Assembly (NCBI RefSeq): GCF_022213065.1
Contig: NZ_JAKLJA010000007.1
Coordinates: 186,001-250,000 of the forward strand
Length of the DNA stretch: 64,000 nucleotides
Origin: Paraburkholderia tagetis
Lineage (GTDB): Bacteria > Pseudomonadota > Gammaproteobacteria > Burkholderiales > Burkholderiaceae
Reading direction: 5' to 3'
Positions 28,589 through 36,306 of the stretch are shown in pieces. The notes under the pieces were generated by a model. It was not told where the DNA came from. It saw nothing but the letters and a program-made list of their open reading frames with translations, and searched no databases. The translations under genes and the position numbers were made by a program. Position 1 is the stretch's first letter, and each line of letters begins with the position of its first letter.

Positions 28589-29341
28589 ATGCAGGCGCTC
28601 ATATTCGACGTCGATGGCACTATGGCCGACACCGAAGCGGTGCATCGCGAAGCGTTCAACGCCGCGTTTGCCGAAGTCCGGCTCGACTGGCATTGGGACG
28701 AAGCGTTGTACACGCGTCTGCTCAACGTGGCAGGGGGCAAGGAGCGCATCGAGCGCTACTGGCGCTGTGTCGAGCCGGAAGAGACAGACGGCAAGCGAAT
28801 GAAGGAGACGATAGCCGCGATTCACGCCATCAAGACGCGCTATTACACCGAGCGCGTGTATGGCGGCGCAGTGGCGCTGCGGCCGGGCATCGCGCGCCTG
28901 ATCGACGAGGCGAACGAGGCTGGCTTGCCGCTGGCGATTGCGACCACGACCACGACGGCCAACCTCGACGCGCTGCTCAGTGCGCCGTTCGGCGCGGCCT
29001 GGCGCAAGCGCTTTGCGGCAGTGTGCGACGCATCGAGCGCACCCGTGAAAAAGCCGGCGCCCGACGTGTATTACGCGGTCTTGCAGCAGATCGGCTTGCC
29101 GGCCGCCGCATGTCTCGCGCTGGAAGATTCGGAGAACGGCTTGCGCGCGGCGCGTGCTGCGGGTATTCCCGCCGTCATCACGACGAATGCCTATACGGCG
29201 TCGCAGTGCTTCGACGGTGCACTGCGCGTGCTGCCGCATCTGGGCGACCCGCAGCAGCCGCTGCCGGAAACCGTCGCGGGCGAGGAGTGTGGCTGGATCG
29301 ATCTCGCCGCGCTGAAGTGCCTGCACAGCGCGCGCCTATAG
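28589..29341 (+). CDS. cbbY: CbbY-type HAD phosphatase (xylulose-1,5-bisphosphatase)
   Basis: Removes the RuBisCO misfire product xylulose-1,5-bisphosphate, complementing the CbbX activase. HAD motif [21 protein letters not shown] (residues 5-24) with the GxGKERI-like [11 protein letters not shown] cap segment typical of CbbY, motif III lysines [10 protein letters not shown] and motif [17 protein letters not shown] are present. The 250 residues fit. AAGGAGAGG precedes ATG 28589. It is the last recognisable cbb gene; I see no clear terminator after it. Confidence 0.94.
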   Translation: MQALIFDVDGTMADTEAVHREAFNAAFAEVRLDWHWDEALYTRLLNVAGGKERIERYWRCVEPEETDGKRMKETIAAIHAIKTRYYTERVYGGAVALRPGIARLIDEANEAGLPLAIATTTTTANLDALLSAPFGAAWRKRFAAVCDASSAPVKKPAPDVYYAVLQQIGLPAAACLALEDSENGLRAARAAGIPAVITTNAYTASQCFDGALRVLPHLGDPQQPLPETVAGEECGWIDLAALKCLHSARL

Positions 29342-29394
29342 CGTGGTCAATCGTGCTGCCCGCGCATGTCCTTTGGACTCGCGCGGTCATGCAT

Positions 29395-30750
29395 TCAGTG
29401 CCCAACGGTTTCGATTGTTCCGGCCGCCGCAGCCGCTCGCGGCGCGGCCATTTGTTTGATCGCCAGCGCGATGCAAGCGATCACACCCGCAATGGCTACG
29501 GTGGAGAAGACGTCAGCGAACCCGAAGTGCCGGCGAGTCAGTTCCGCGACGAGGAATGAACCCGCAATGCCGCCGAAACGGCCAATGCCAAGCATCCAGG
29601 CCACGCCGGTACCGCGGCCCGCGGTGGGATACAACGCAGCCGCCAGCGCGGGCAACGACGATTGCGCCGTGTTCATCAGAATGCCCGCGAGGAACACGAC
29701 CAGAACGAGCGCGCCGACATTGCCTGCGAGCTGCCCGATCGCATAGACGCTCACGGCCGTTAGCGCATAACAGATGGCGACCACGCGGTTTGCGTTCAGA
29801 CGATCCATCAGCGCCCCGCACAGCACCGCGCCCACGCCGCCGAGCGGAAAGAGCGCGGAGATCAGCGTCGCGCTTTTCGGAGCGAGCCCCGCGTCTTTTA
29901 GCAGGAGCGGCATCCAGTTGATCGATGCATAGAAGATCACGAGCCCCATGAAATAGGCTACCCACAGCATCACCGAGCCGACGATATACGACTTCGACAG
30001 GACGACACCGAGGCCCCTGCGGCCCGTGTCGGGCGCGTTCTCGCTCAGGACAAAGCGTTCGGCGTCGAGAGCCGCCCGCGAGACGCGGGCAAGCGTTTGC
30101 TGGACCAGCGCATGCGGTTTGACGTTCGCCACCATGAATCGAACCGACTCCGGCATTTTTGCCGCCAGTAGCACGGCAAGCAGCAGCGGGGTGACACCGC
30201 CGAGTATCAGCACGCTACGCCAGCCGAAATGAGGAATCATCCATGCCGCGAGAAAACCGCCGCATGCCGCGCCAAGCGGAAAACCACAGAACATCAGATT
30301 GATGACCGTTGAACGACGGCGATCGGGGCAGAATTCGCTCATGAGCGTGACGGCGTTCGGCATGGCCGCGCCAAGCCCAAGCCCGGTCACGAAGCGCAGC
30401 ACCGTGAGGGTGTTGAGCGTGACGGTAAAGGCCGAGCCGAGGCAGGCCGTGCCGAACAGAATCACGGCGCCGAGCAGCAGCCCGCGGCGGCCGAGGCGGT
30501 CCGAAAGCGGCCCCGCAGCGAGGGACCCGAACGCGAGGCCAAAAAGCGCGGCGCTGAGAACCGGAGCAAGCTCAGGCTTGCCCAGATGCCACTCGGCCAG
30601 CAGAGAGGGCGCGATAAAGCCGATGGAGGCCGTATCGAAGCCGTCCAGCAAGACGATGACGAAGCACATTGAAAATACGAGCCACTGAAATTTCCCAAAT
30701 GGCTGCTCGTTAATGAACGTCTGCACGTTGACGACCGAATGTTGACTCAT
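29395..30750 (-). CDS. MFS transporter, aromatic acid:H+ symporter (AAHS) type
   Basis: Twelve-helix carrier of 451 residues resembling BenK/PcaK/VanK. The first helix carries the AAHS motif DGFDTASIGFIAPSL, and loop 2-3 has GPLSDRLGRRGLL. GGAGAGG lies just before ATG 30750. It is convergent with the cbb operon. The neighbours do not reveal its substrate; protonated aromatic acids are the family's usual ligands. Start chosen from family length and Shine-Dalgarno; an upstream in-frame reading to 30816 is unlikely. Confidence 0.9.
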   Translation of the reverse strand: MSQHSVVNVQTFINEQPFGKFQWLVFSMCFVIVLLDGFDTASIGFIAPSLLAEWHLGKPELAPVLSAALFGLAFGSLAAGPLSDRLGRRGLLLGAVILFGTACLGSAFTVTLNTLTVLRFVTGLGLGAAMPNAVTLMSEFCPDRRRSTVINLMFCGFPLGAACGGFLAAWMIPHFGWRSVLILGGVTPLLLAVLLAAKMPESVRFMVANVKPHALVQQTLARVSRAALDAERFVLSENAPDTGRRGLGVVLSKSYIVGSVMLWVAYFMGLVIFYASINWMPLLLKDAGLAPKSATLISALFPLGGVGAVLCGALMDRLNANRVVAICYALTAVSVYAIGQLAGNVGALVLVVFLAGILMNTAQSSLPALAAALYPTAGRGTGVAWMLGIGRFGGIAGSFLVAELTRRHFGFADVFSTVAIAGVIACIALAIKQMAAPRAAAAAGTIETVGH

Positions 30751-31039
30751 TGCCTCTCCGTATGTTCGCGTAATGAACCCGCGTTCTTTTACTGAACGAA
30801 TTCTGCAAAGAGACAAGCAGGGCGGTCAAATGAGTGAAAACACCGACGCCCTATGGATAATCACCGGTTTGAGGGCGGAACGCCCCGTGGCAGGCGGCTC
30901 CAGGCGATGTTCATGCCGGCGGAAAACGATTATCGCTGCGCTGGATAATGACTATCGTGAAGATGCAGAAAGCGGTCCGCGGGCACAGTCAATGCAGCGC
31001 CCAACGTAAGCACGTACATAAGCACGCGGAGGAACGTCG
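30751..31039. other. Divergent intergenic region
   Basis: About 290 bp between the AAHS carrier and the leader ORF of the flippase-like gene. It is relatively A+T-rich near 30780-30880. It must hold both promoters; I could not pick convincing hexamers, and no gene is supported. Confidence 0.4.
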
Positions 31040-31111
31040 ATGGAAATCGCCCAACTCTCGACGCTATACGAAAGTGTGCCGCCGCTTCGGCGGCCGGCGT
31101 CCGAGGCATGA
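31040..31111 (+). CDS. 23-codon leader ORF coupled to the flippase-like gene
   Basis: ATG 31040 follows GGAGG by 6 nt, giving a peptide that begins MEIAQLSTLYESVPPLRRP and ends at TGA 31109-31111, overlapping the next ATG (31108) as ATGA. The downstream gene itself has only GAGG close to its start. The arrangement is typical of translational coupling. It may be a genuine leader peptide or the truncated end of a former gene. Confidence 0.5.
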   Translation: MEIAQLSTLYESVPPLRRPASEA

Positions 31112-32073
31112 AATTCGCAGGTCCCTTGATTGCATTAGCTGGCCTGGCCCTCGCGGTCTGGCTGGTTTGGCATGCCGACCTGCAAGCCGTGCTCGGGCTG
31201 ATGCGCGCCGCTGGAGCGGGCCTCGTGCTTGCGGGCATTGCCCATGTCCTGCCGATGATCGCGAGCGCAAGGGACTGGCAATTGCTGATGCGCGGCACCA
31301 TACAGCCGAAACTGATTGCGGTGCTGGGTCTCGTCTGGATTCGCGAGTCCGTGAACGGCATGTTGCCCGTTGCTCGCGTGGGCGGCGAAGTCGTGACTTT
31401 TCGCATGATGCACGCATGGGGCATGGAGCCGCCTGCGGTACTGGCGAGTTTCATCGTCGACATCCAGCTCACGCTCATCAGCCAGGCACTCTTCGCCGGC
31501 GCGAGCCTCGCCTGGCTGCTGGGTTCGGGGGCCGTGCATCTGCCGCCGATCCTGACCTGGGGCATTGCCGCTTCCGCGCCCACGCTCGTCGTGCTGTCGC
31601 TCGTGCTGCGCGCGAATCCGTTCCGGCGGCTCTCGAAACACTTCAACCGCATCGCGAGCGGCAAGGTCGCGGAACTCGTCGATGAATCGGAGCAGGTCGA
31701 GGATCGGGTCAATGCGCTGTGGCATCGGCGCGGTATCGTGACGCGCTACTTGCTGATCTGGCAATCGCTTCAATGCATCACAACCGCGCTGGAGGTGTGG
31801 CTCGCGCTATATTTCCTCGGTGCGAAAACCGGCTTTGTGCAGGCGCTGGTGATCGAGTCGCTCGTGCAGGCGCTTAGTTCCATTGCATTCTTCGTGCCGG
31901 GCGCAGTCGGTGTGCAGGAAGGTGGCTTCCTCTTGATCGGGACGGCGCTGGGCCTCAATCCGCAAACCTGCATCGCACTGGCGTTCGCCCGTCGCATTCG
32001 CGATCTGGTCGTCTTTTTGCCGGGGCTCGTTGCCTGGCAGGTCGTGGAATGGCGTCATGCTCAACGGTCTTGA
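31108..32073 (+). CDS. Flippase-like integral membrane protein (LPG-synthase TM / HpnL-type)
   Basis: Polytopic inner-membrane protein of 321 residues with about seven or eight hydrophobic segments, of the UPF0104/lysylphosphatidylglycerol-synthase transmembrane family. Typical marks are WIRESVNGMLPVARVGGEVV (about residues 72-91) and FFVPGAVGVQEGGFLLIGTALGL near the end. Members of this group include HpnL proteins linked to hopanoid transport, which this length fits. No hopanoid gene is nearby, so the role is open. It begins within the stop of the 23-codon leader. Confidence 0.85.
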   Translation: MKFAGPLIALAGLALAVWLVWHADLQAVLGLMRAAGAGLVLAGIAHVLPMIASARDWQLLMRGTIQPKLIAVLGLVWIRESVNGMLPVARVGGEVVTFRMMHAWGMEPPAVLASFIVDIQLTLISQALFAGASLAWLLGSGAVHLPPILTWGIAASAPTLVVLSLVLRANPFRRLSKHFNRIASGKVAELVDESEQVEDRVNALWHRRGIVTRYLLIWQSLQCITTALEVWLALYFLGAKTGFVQALVIESLVQALSSIAFFVPGAVGVQEGGFLLIGTALGLNPQTCIALAFARRIRDLVVFLPGLVAWQVVEWRHAQRS

Positions 32074-32187
32074 TGCATCGAAGACATGCGGAGCAGGTCG
32101 CGCAGCGCGCATAGGGTTGCGCGCACAACCGCCTGGCAGCATGAGAACCCCTGAGGTTCTGCTAGCGCGTTAAGCCCGCGCAAAAAG

Positions 32188-32220
32188 GAGCCCGTCATAC
32201 CAGGGCGATATGACGGGCTC
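32188..32220 (-). terminator. Strong rho-independent terminator, minus strand
   Basis: Perfect 12-bp stem GAGCCCGTCATA (32188-32199) / TATGACGGGCTC (32209-32220) with a 9-nt loop. On the minus strand a CTTTTT run follows directly. It is about 40 bp past the stop of the small ORF at 32262. A second hairpin (GGACACA 32229-32235 / TGTGTCC 32243-32249) lies between them. The plus-strand gene ending at 32073 may also use the stem. Confidence 0.75.
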
Positions 32221-32261
32221 AGGTCAATGGACACATGGCTAGTGTGTCCAAGGGCAGAATG

Positions 32262-32378
32262 TCATGCGAGCGCGATACAACTGTCGAAAGTGAAGATATC
32301 AAACGCACCGATCCCCGTCGATGTACGGAAGTCACGCTTAGCGGTCACGCGCGGCGCGGGGTGCTGCGTTGTAGCCAT
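32262..32378 (-). CDS. Putative 38-residue protein ahead of a strong terminator
   Basis: Minus-strand reading from ATG 32378 to TGA 32262. It begins MATTQHPAPRVTAKRDFR and ends with an uncharged, aromatic segment GAFDIFTFDSCIALA. Codon use is natural for this genome, and the reading is followed within 45 bp by a perfect terminator on the same strand. There is no good Shine-Dalgarno, and the frame is open about 33 nt upstream of the ATG, so it could instead be the 3' end of a deleted gene. No family recognised. Confidence 0.4.
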   Translation of the reverse strand: MATTQHPAPRVTAKRDFRTSTGIGAFDIFTFDSCIALA

Positions 32379-32564
32379 TACGCGTAACGCTTGAATGGTC
32401 GCCGCGTGCGGTCAACGCCTCGAACATCAATCAGTGCCCGCGTGAAATGGCTGGACACATTTCACGGCGAAGCTCCGCGCTGGTGCGCAACTTGCGCATT
32501 CGGCTGCTGGCCTTCCCGTGCGCCGCGTCACCAAGTCGATATCGACCGCTTACAGCACTTGCCC
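32379..32564. other. Spacer upstream of the esterase gene
   Basis: About 185 bp between the putative small ORF and the esterase start. The esterase frame is open through it (to about 32391), but the reading lacks features of the family. No promoter recognised with confidence. Confidence 0.35.
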
Positions 32565-33662
32565 ATGCCAAGGAAAAAAACCAGCCTCTGGCTCAGAGGT
32601 GTCGAGTTGCTCTTCGGCCAGAGGGGAGGACGGCAGAAGAAGAAAGCGATCGCGCCCAAGCCGACGACGCTCAGGTCCACTCGTCCGCCCGCGCCAAAGC
32701 GTATTAGCGAACCGCGCGCTGGGCGCCCGCTTCTGACGCGCGCGGCAGGTCGGTGGATACGCTCGTTTCACTCCGCGCCTGCGCTGGCCGGCCGTCTCGT
32801 CAACCATCTCACCTACGCGTTGTATCTTCCGGCCACCGTGACGTCCTGCGCGGACAAACCGCTCGTGGTCATGCTGCATGGTTGCAAGCAGACCGCCGAG
32901 TCGTTTGCTGCTGGCACCCGTATTTGCCGGCTCGCCGAGCGGGCCGGATTTGCGGTGCTGATTCCAGAGCAGGCAAAGACCGCGCACGCGCACCGCTGCT
33001 GGCACTGGCACGAGAGTCTGGCGCACTCCGAGGCGCCGGCCGTTGCGTCGCTCGTCGAGAAGATCGCCGGGGAGCATGGCTTCGACCGCGAGCGCGTGTA
33101 TCTCGCAGGAATCTCGGCGGGAGCCGGTCTCGCCGCCGTTCTCGCCGTTCACTATCCGGAGCTATTTGCCGCCGTCGGTCTGCATTCGGGCCCCGTGTTT
33201 GGCGCCGCTAACTCCGCCATGAGCGCGATGCGCATCATGCGTGGCGGCAGCCGCGAAGATCCGCTGCATCTCATGGAGAAGGCTGTCGACCTGGTCAGCC
33301 ATCCGGGCATGCCGGCCATTATTGTTCACGGGGAACTCGATGCAGTTGTTTCGAAGCGCAACGCTGCGCAACTCGCGGTCGAATTCGCATGGCTCAACCG
33401 GTTGATCGATGCACAAGGCGCGCTGCGCGTGGGCGAGCAACGGACATACAGCCGGGATGCGGTCGAATATACGGACTATCTGAGGGCAAGGCGGCTCGTC
33501 GTGAGAGTTTGCCTCGTTCGAGGTCTGGGTCATGCATGGAGCGGCGGCGACCCGCGTGAAGCGTTTCATTCCGGCAAAGGTCCTGACGCGACGGCGATGC
33601 TATGGAATTTTTTTCGACGCCAGCGTCGTTCCGCGCAACGTTCGCGCGGGGCTGGCCCGTGA
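32565..33662 (+). CDS. PHB-depolymerase-family esterase
   Basis: Alpha/beta-hydrolase of the esterase-PHB (phb depolymerase) family, 365 residues from ATG 32565. Visible: the oxyanion-hole strand KPLVVMLHGCKQTAESF, the nucleophile serine in AGISAGAG (lipase box), a probable aspartate in VHGELDAVV and a histidine in GLGHAWSGG. A basic N-terminal region of about 50 residues (PRKKTSLWLRG, QKKKAIAPK) precedes the domain, and no signal peptide is seen, so it is probably intracellular or granule-bound. No good Shine-Dalgarno supports the start. It may release 3-hydroxybutyrate oligomers, or act on other polyesters. Confidence 0.85.
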   Translation: MPRKKTSLWLRGVELLFGQRGGRQKKKAIAPKPTTLRSTRPPAPKRISEPRAGRPLLTRAAGRWIRSFHSAPALAGRLVNHLTYALYLPATVTSCADKPLVVMLHGCKQTAESFAAGTRICRLAERAGFAVLIPEQAKTAHAHRCWHWHESLAHSEAPAVASLVEKIAGEHGFDRERVYLAGISAGAGLAAVLAVHYPELFAAVGLHSGPVFGAANSAMSAMRIMRGGSREDPLHLMEKAVDLVSHPGMPAIIVHGELDAVVSKRNAAQLAVEFAWLNRLIDAQGALRVGEQRTYSRDAVEYTDYLRARRLVVRVCLVRGLGHAWSGGDPREAFHSGKGPDATAMLWNFFRRQRRSAQRSRGAGP

Positions 33663-33716
33663 GGCACGCGCCATGCGCGGGCTGGACCATTGCACATCTC
33701 AACGCGGAGAAAGACC

Positions 33717-33938
33717 ATGAGCACGAGCACGGATCCCAGCGTCTATAAGGTTACGGAAATCATCGGAACGAGCCCGACCTCCTGGGAGGAAGCGGCGAAA
33801 AATGCGGTGGAAACGGCAGCCGATTCGCTCCGTCACTTGCGCATCGCCGAGGTGTGCAAGCTCGACGTCAAAATCGACAATGGCAAGGTGGTTGAATATC
33901 GCGCCCGGGTATCCGTATCGTTCAAATACGAAACCTGA
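33717..33938 (+). CDS. Dodecin-family flavin-binding protein
   Basis: Small dodecameric flavoprotein that stores or sequesters riboflavin/FMN. The 73 residues show the dodecin pattern: VYKVTEIIGTSPTSWEEAAKNAVETAADSLRHLRIAEV, with the conserved Trp that stacks on flavin, then KLDVKIDNGKVVEYRARVSVSFKYE. GGAGA lies 7 nt before ATG 33717. Stand-alone gene between the esterase and the divergent GGDEF-EAL gene. Confidence 0.95.
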   Translation: MSTSTDPSVYKVTEIIGTSPTSWEEAAKNAVETAADSLRHLRIAEVCKLDVKIDNGKVVEYRARVSVSFKYET

Positions 33939-34063
33939 GAAGGTCGCGCTGGCACGCAAGTCGACTGGGGCATGTGACCGTCGCCTGCGTGCCTTCGGTG
34001 GCCTACTATTTTCTGCCATGCGCGGTCGCGAGCTATCATCGCCGCTTTCCGCGCATCGCCCCT

Positions 34064-36076
34064 CTATGAATGATGCCCGCTGAACTCGTTCAGGAATCCA
34101 TTCGAGAGAAATGAGTCGACTACGTCGGATCCCCCGATGGGTCTGCCGAAGAAATACCCCTGCATGACACTGCAGCCCGCCCGCACAAGCACATTCACTT
34201 GAGATGCCGTCTCCACGCCCTCTGCGATGCAGTCGAGGGAGAGGCGATGACACAGATCGACGATCGTCTGGACGACGATCCGGGCGCTTTCCTGCTCGGC
34301 GATATCGGCAATGAAGCTGCGATCGATCTTGACCACGTCGAGAGGCAAGCGGTGGATGTAGTTTAAATTTGAGTAGCCAGTCCCGAAATCGTCCAGATAG
34401 ATATGCGCGCCCGTGCGCTTGAGCGCGAGCAGTGCTTCGCCAGCGCGATCGATATCGTTGATGAGGGCCGTTTCGGTGACTTCGAAGTTGATTCTGTGCG
34501 CGGCAATCCCGCTTGCCAGGACAATGCCAATGATCGTGTCAATCGCCCCGGGCGAGCTGAGATCACGCGCAGACAGGTTGAAGGAAACACGAATCTGAGC
34601 GGGCCATGCCGACGCGGCGTCCAGCGTCTTTCGCAACAGCACGCCCGTCAGGGCGTGAATAAGATGGGTGCGCTCTGCGACCGCCACAAAGTCGGTGGGG
34701 GGAATAACACCTAGCACCGGGCTTTTCCAGCGGGCAAGTGCCTCGAAAGCGACGATACCTTTCGAGGAGACGTCAAAGATTGGCTGGAAATGGACGGATA
34801 GCTCTTTCTCGAGGTCGGCCCGCCGAAGATGATGCTCAATTTCGCTCTCGCGCCTGATCGCCTTCTCGTGGCCCTGCTCGAATACGACCGTGTCACCGCG
34901 TCGTACCGTTTTCGCATGCTGCAGGGCGAATTCCGCGCGCTCGTACAGGTGCTGTGCGATGGCCCCCGCCTCCGGATACACGGCAAAGCCAACCGACACA
35001 GACAGGCGGGCCAGTTTTTCCGAGACATTGTAGGGCTGCTCCAGATGGAACCGGATCATGGTCCCCATCTGGCGCAACTGGGAGTCCATGACATTGCCGC
35101 GGACGATCAGTCCGAACGTCCGATCGCCAGCCCTGGCGATGATCACATCGGGATTCGCCAGCAGAGACAGCCGCCGCCCGACTTCTTTCAGGACATGATC
35201 CCGGAATTCGCGGCCGAAAAGATGATCGAGGGGTTTCAGGCCGTCGACCTCAAGCAGGCCGACTGCAAATGCGGAGCGGTCGCCACTCCGGGCCTGGAGC
35301 AGTGCATCGAGGTCCAGGAAAAAGCGCTGCCGGTTTGGCAAAAGGGTCAGGGCGTCGACGTTCGCCAGGCGAAAATTTTCCTCGGCGAGCCGCGCGGCCC
35401 ATTCGCGCCTTCTTGCCAGTCTTTGCTGTGACCGGATCAGTTGCGCGAGCCTGGCATAGTAGCCGCGAAAGACAAAGGCCAGTGCGCCAGCCATGAGAAC
35501 CAGGTCAATCGCGATCGCCGTCGATGCGTACTCGCCGTTCAGGAGCGAGAAGAGGATTAACGGTGCAAACGGAGCAAGGGCGACAATGGTGACGACCACG
35601 GGTCTCGCGCGCATGTAGACAAGGCAAAATGCGCAGCCAACCGCTGCCCCGAACACCCCGACCGCGACATTGCTCTTTGCGAGAGCATCGCCGTATGGAT
35701 AAAGTGCCAACGCCCAGCAAGCGAATCCGAATGCGAGGACCGCTCCCAGGCCGAGCCGGATTCGGACCGGGTTGCCGCTTGACGTCGCCGGACGACGCCA
35801 ACCGGTTGTCCGTAACCAGTAGACCATCCGGACGACACAGGCCGCGCCCAGGGGCAGGGGGAGATAGATCGCCAGCCAGGAGGGCGCGTATCGGACATGG
35901 GTGAGAGCCAGTCCGCACGCAATCGCGATCAGGATCCCATAGAGAAAAGGGAGTTCGGTACGGAACGCATCATATTTCGCCTTTTCGATGAGCGGGGCGC
36001 GTTCCGGCCTGATCAACCAGCGGTATGGTGCACGAATCGAGGTAATGACCGCCTCTGCATCTGGTTGCTTTTTCAT
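34064..36076 (-). CDS. Membrane GGDEF-EAL protein with degenerate GGDEF (c-di-GMP phosphodiesterase)
   Basis: 670-residue signalling protein with about five N-terminal membrane helices (residues 40-200), a GGDEF-like domain (about 250-400) and an EAL domain (about 415-660). The GGDEF signature reads AGDRT (near 315), so cyclase activity is unlikely. The EAL domain keeps FEALARW, FEVTETAL, IYLDDFGTGYSN, VVKIDRSFI, CIAEGVET and MQGYFFGRP, so all metal- and substrate-binding residues appear intact. It likely degrades c-di-GMP, with the dead GGDEF as a GTP sensor. GGGGGAAAG precedes ATG 36076. Divergent from a hybrid kinase. Confidence 0.92.
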   Translation of the reverse strand: MKKQPDAEAVITSIRAPYRWLIRPERAPLIEKAKYDAFRTELPFLYGILIAIACGLALTHVRYAPSWLAIYLPLPLGAACVVRMVYWLRTTGWRRPATSSGNPVRIRLGLGAVLAFGFACWALALYPYGDALAKSNVAVGVFGAAVGCAFCLVYMRARPVVVTIVALAPFAPLILFSLLNGEYASTAIAIDLVLMAGALAFVFRGYYARLAQLIRSQQRLARRREWAARLAEENFRLANVDALTLLPNRQRFFLDLDALLQARSGDRSAFAVGLLEVDGLKPLDHLFGREFRDHVLKEVGRRLSLLANPDVIIARAGDRTFGLIVRGNVMDSQLRQMGTMIRFHLEQPYNVSEKLARLSVSVGFAVYPEAGAIAQHLYERAEFALQHAKTVRRGDTVVFEQGHEKAIRRESEIEHHLRRADLEKELSVHFQPIFDVSSKGIVAFEALARWKSPVLGVIPPTDFVAVAERTHLIHALTGVLLRKTLDAASAWPAQIRVSFNLSARDLSSPGAIDTIIGIVLASGIAAHRINFEVTETALINDIDRAGEALLALKRTGAHIYLDDFGTGYSNLNYIHRLPLDVVKIDRSFIADIAEQESARIVVQTIVDLCHRLSLDCIAEGVETASQVNVLVRAGCSVMQGYFFGRPIGGSDVVDSFLSNGFLNEFSGHHS

Positions 36077-36306
36077 CTTTCCCCCGGCAGCTGGTCAATC
36101 TGCTGAAGAATACCACTCCCCCTGGATTTTTCGGCGCGCTTCATGTCTGCCATGCGCCTGGCTGGCGAGCCTCAAGCCCCTAAAGTTTTCCGCCAGGAAG
36201 ACGTTATACAGAACTGGCGCGGCCCGGAACATACATGCGTTGCGCGCCAGTCTCGTGCTGGTCATCAATTGCGAAAAAAGGAGACCGCGAGCCGCTTCGT
36301 CACAAC

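Noticed and set aside
32262..32378. Lasso-peptide or other RiPP precursor
   Set aside because: No cyclase, protease or transporter genes nearby, and the leader lacks the usual penultimate threonine before a glycine core; kept only as an unassigned small ORF.
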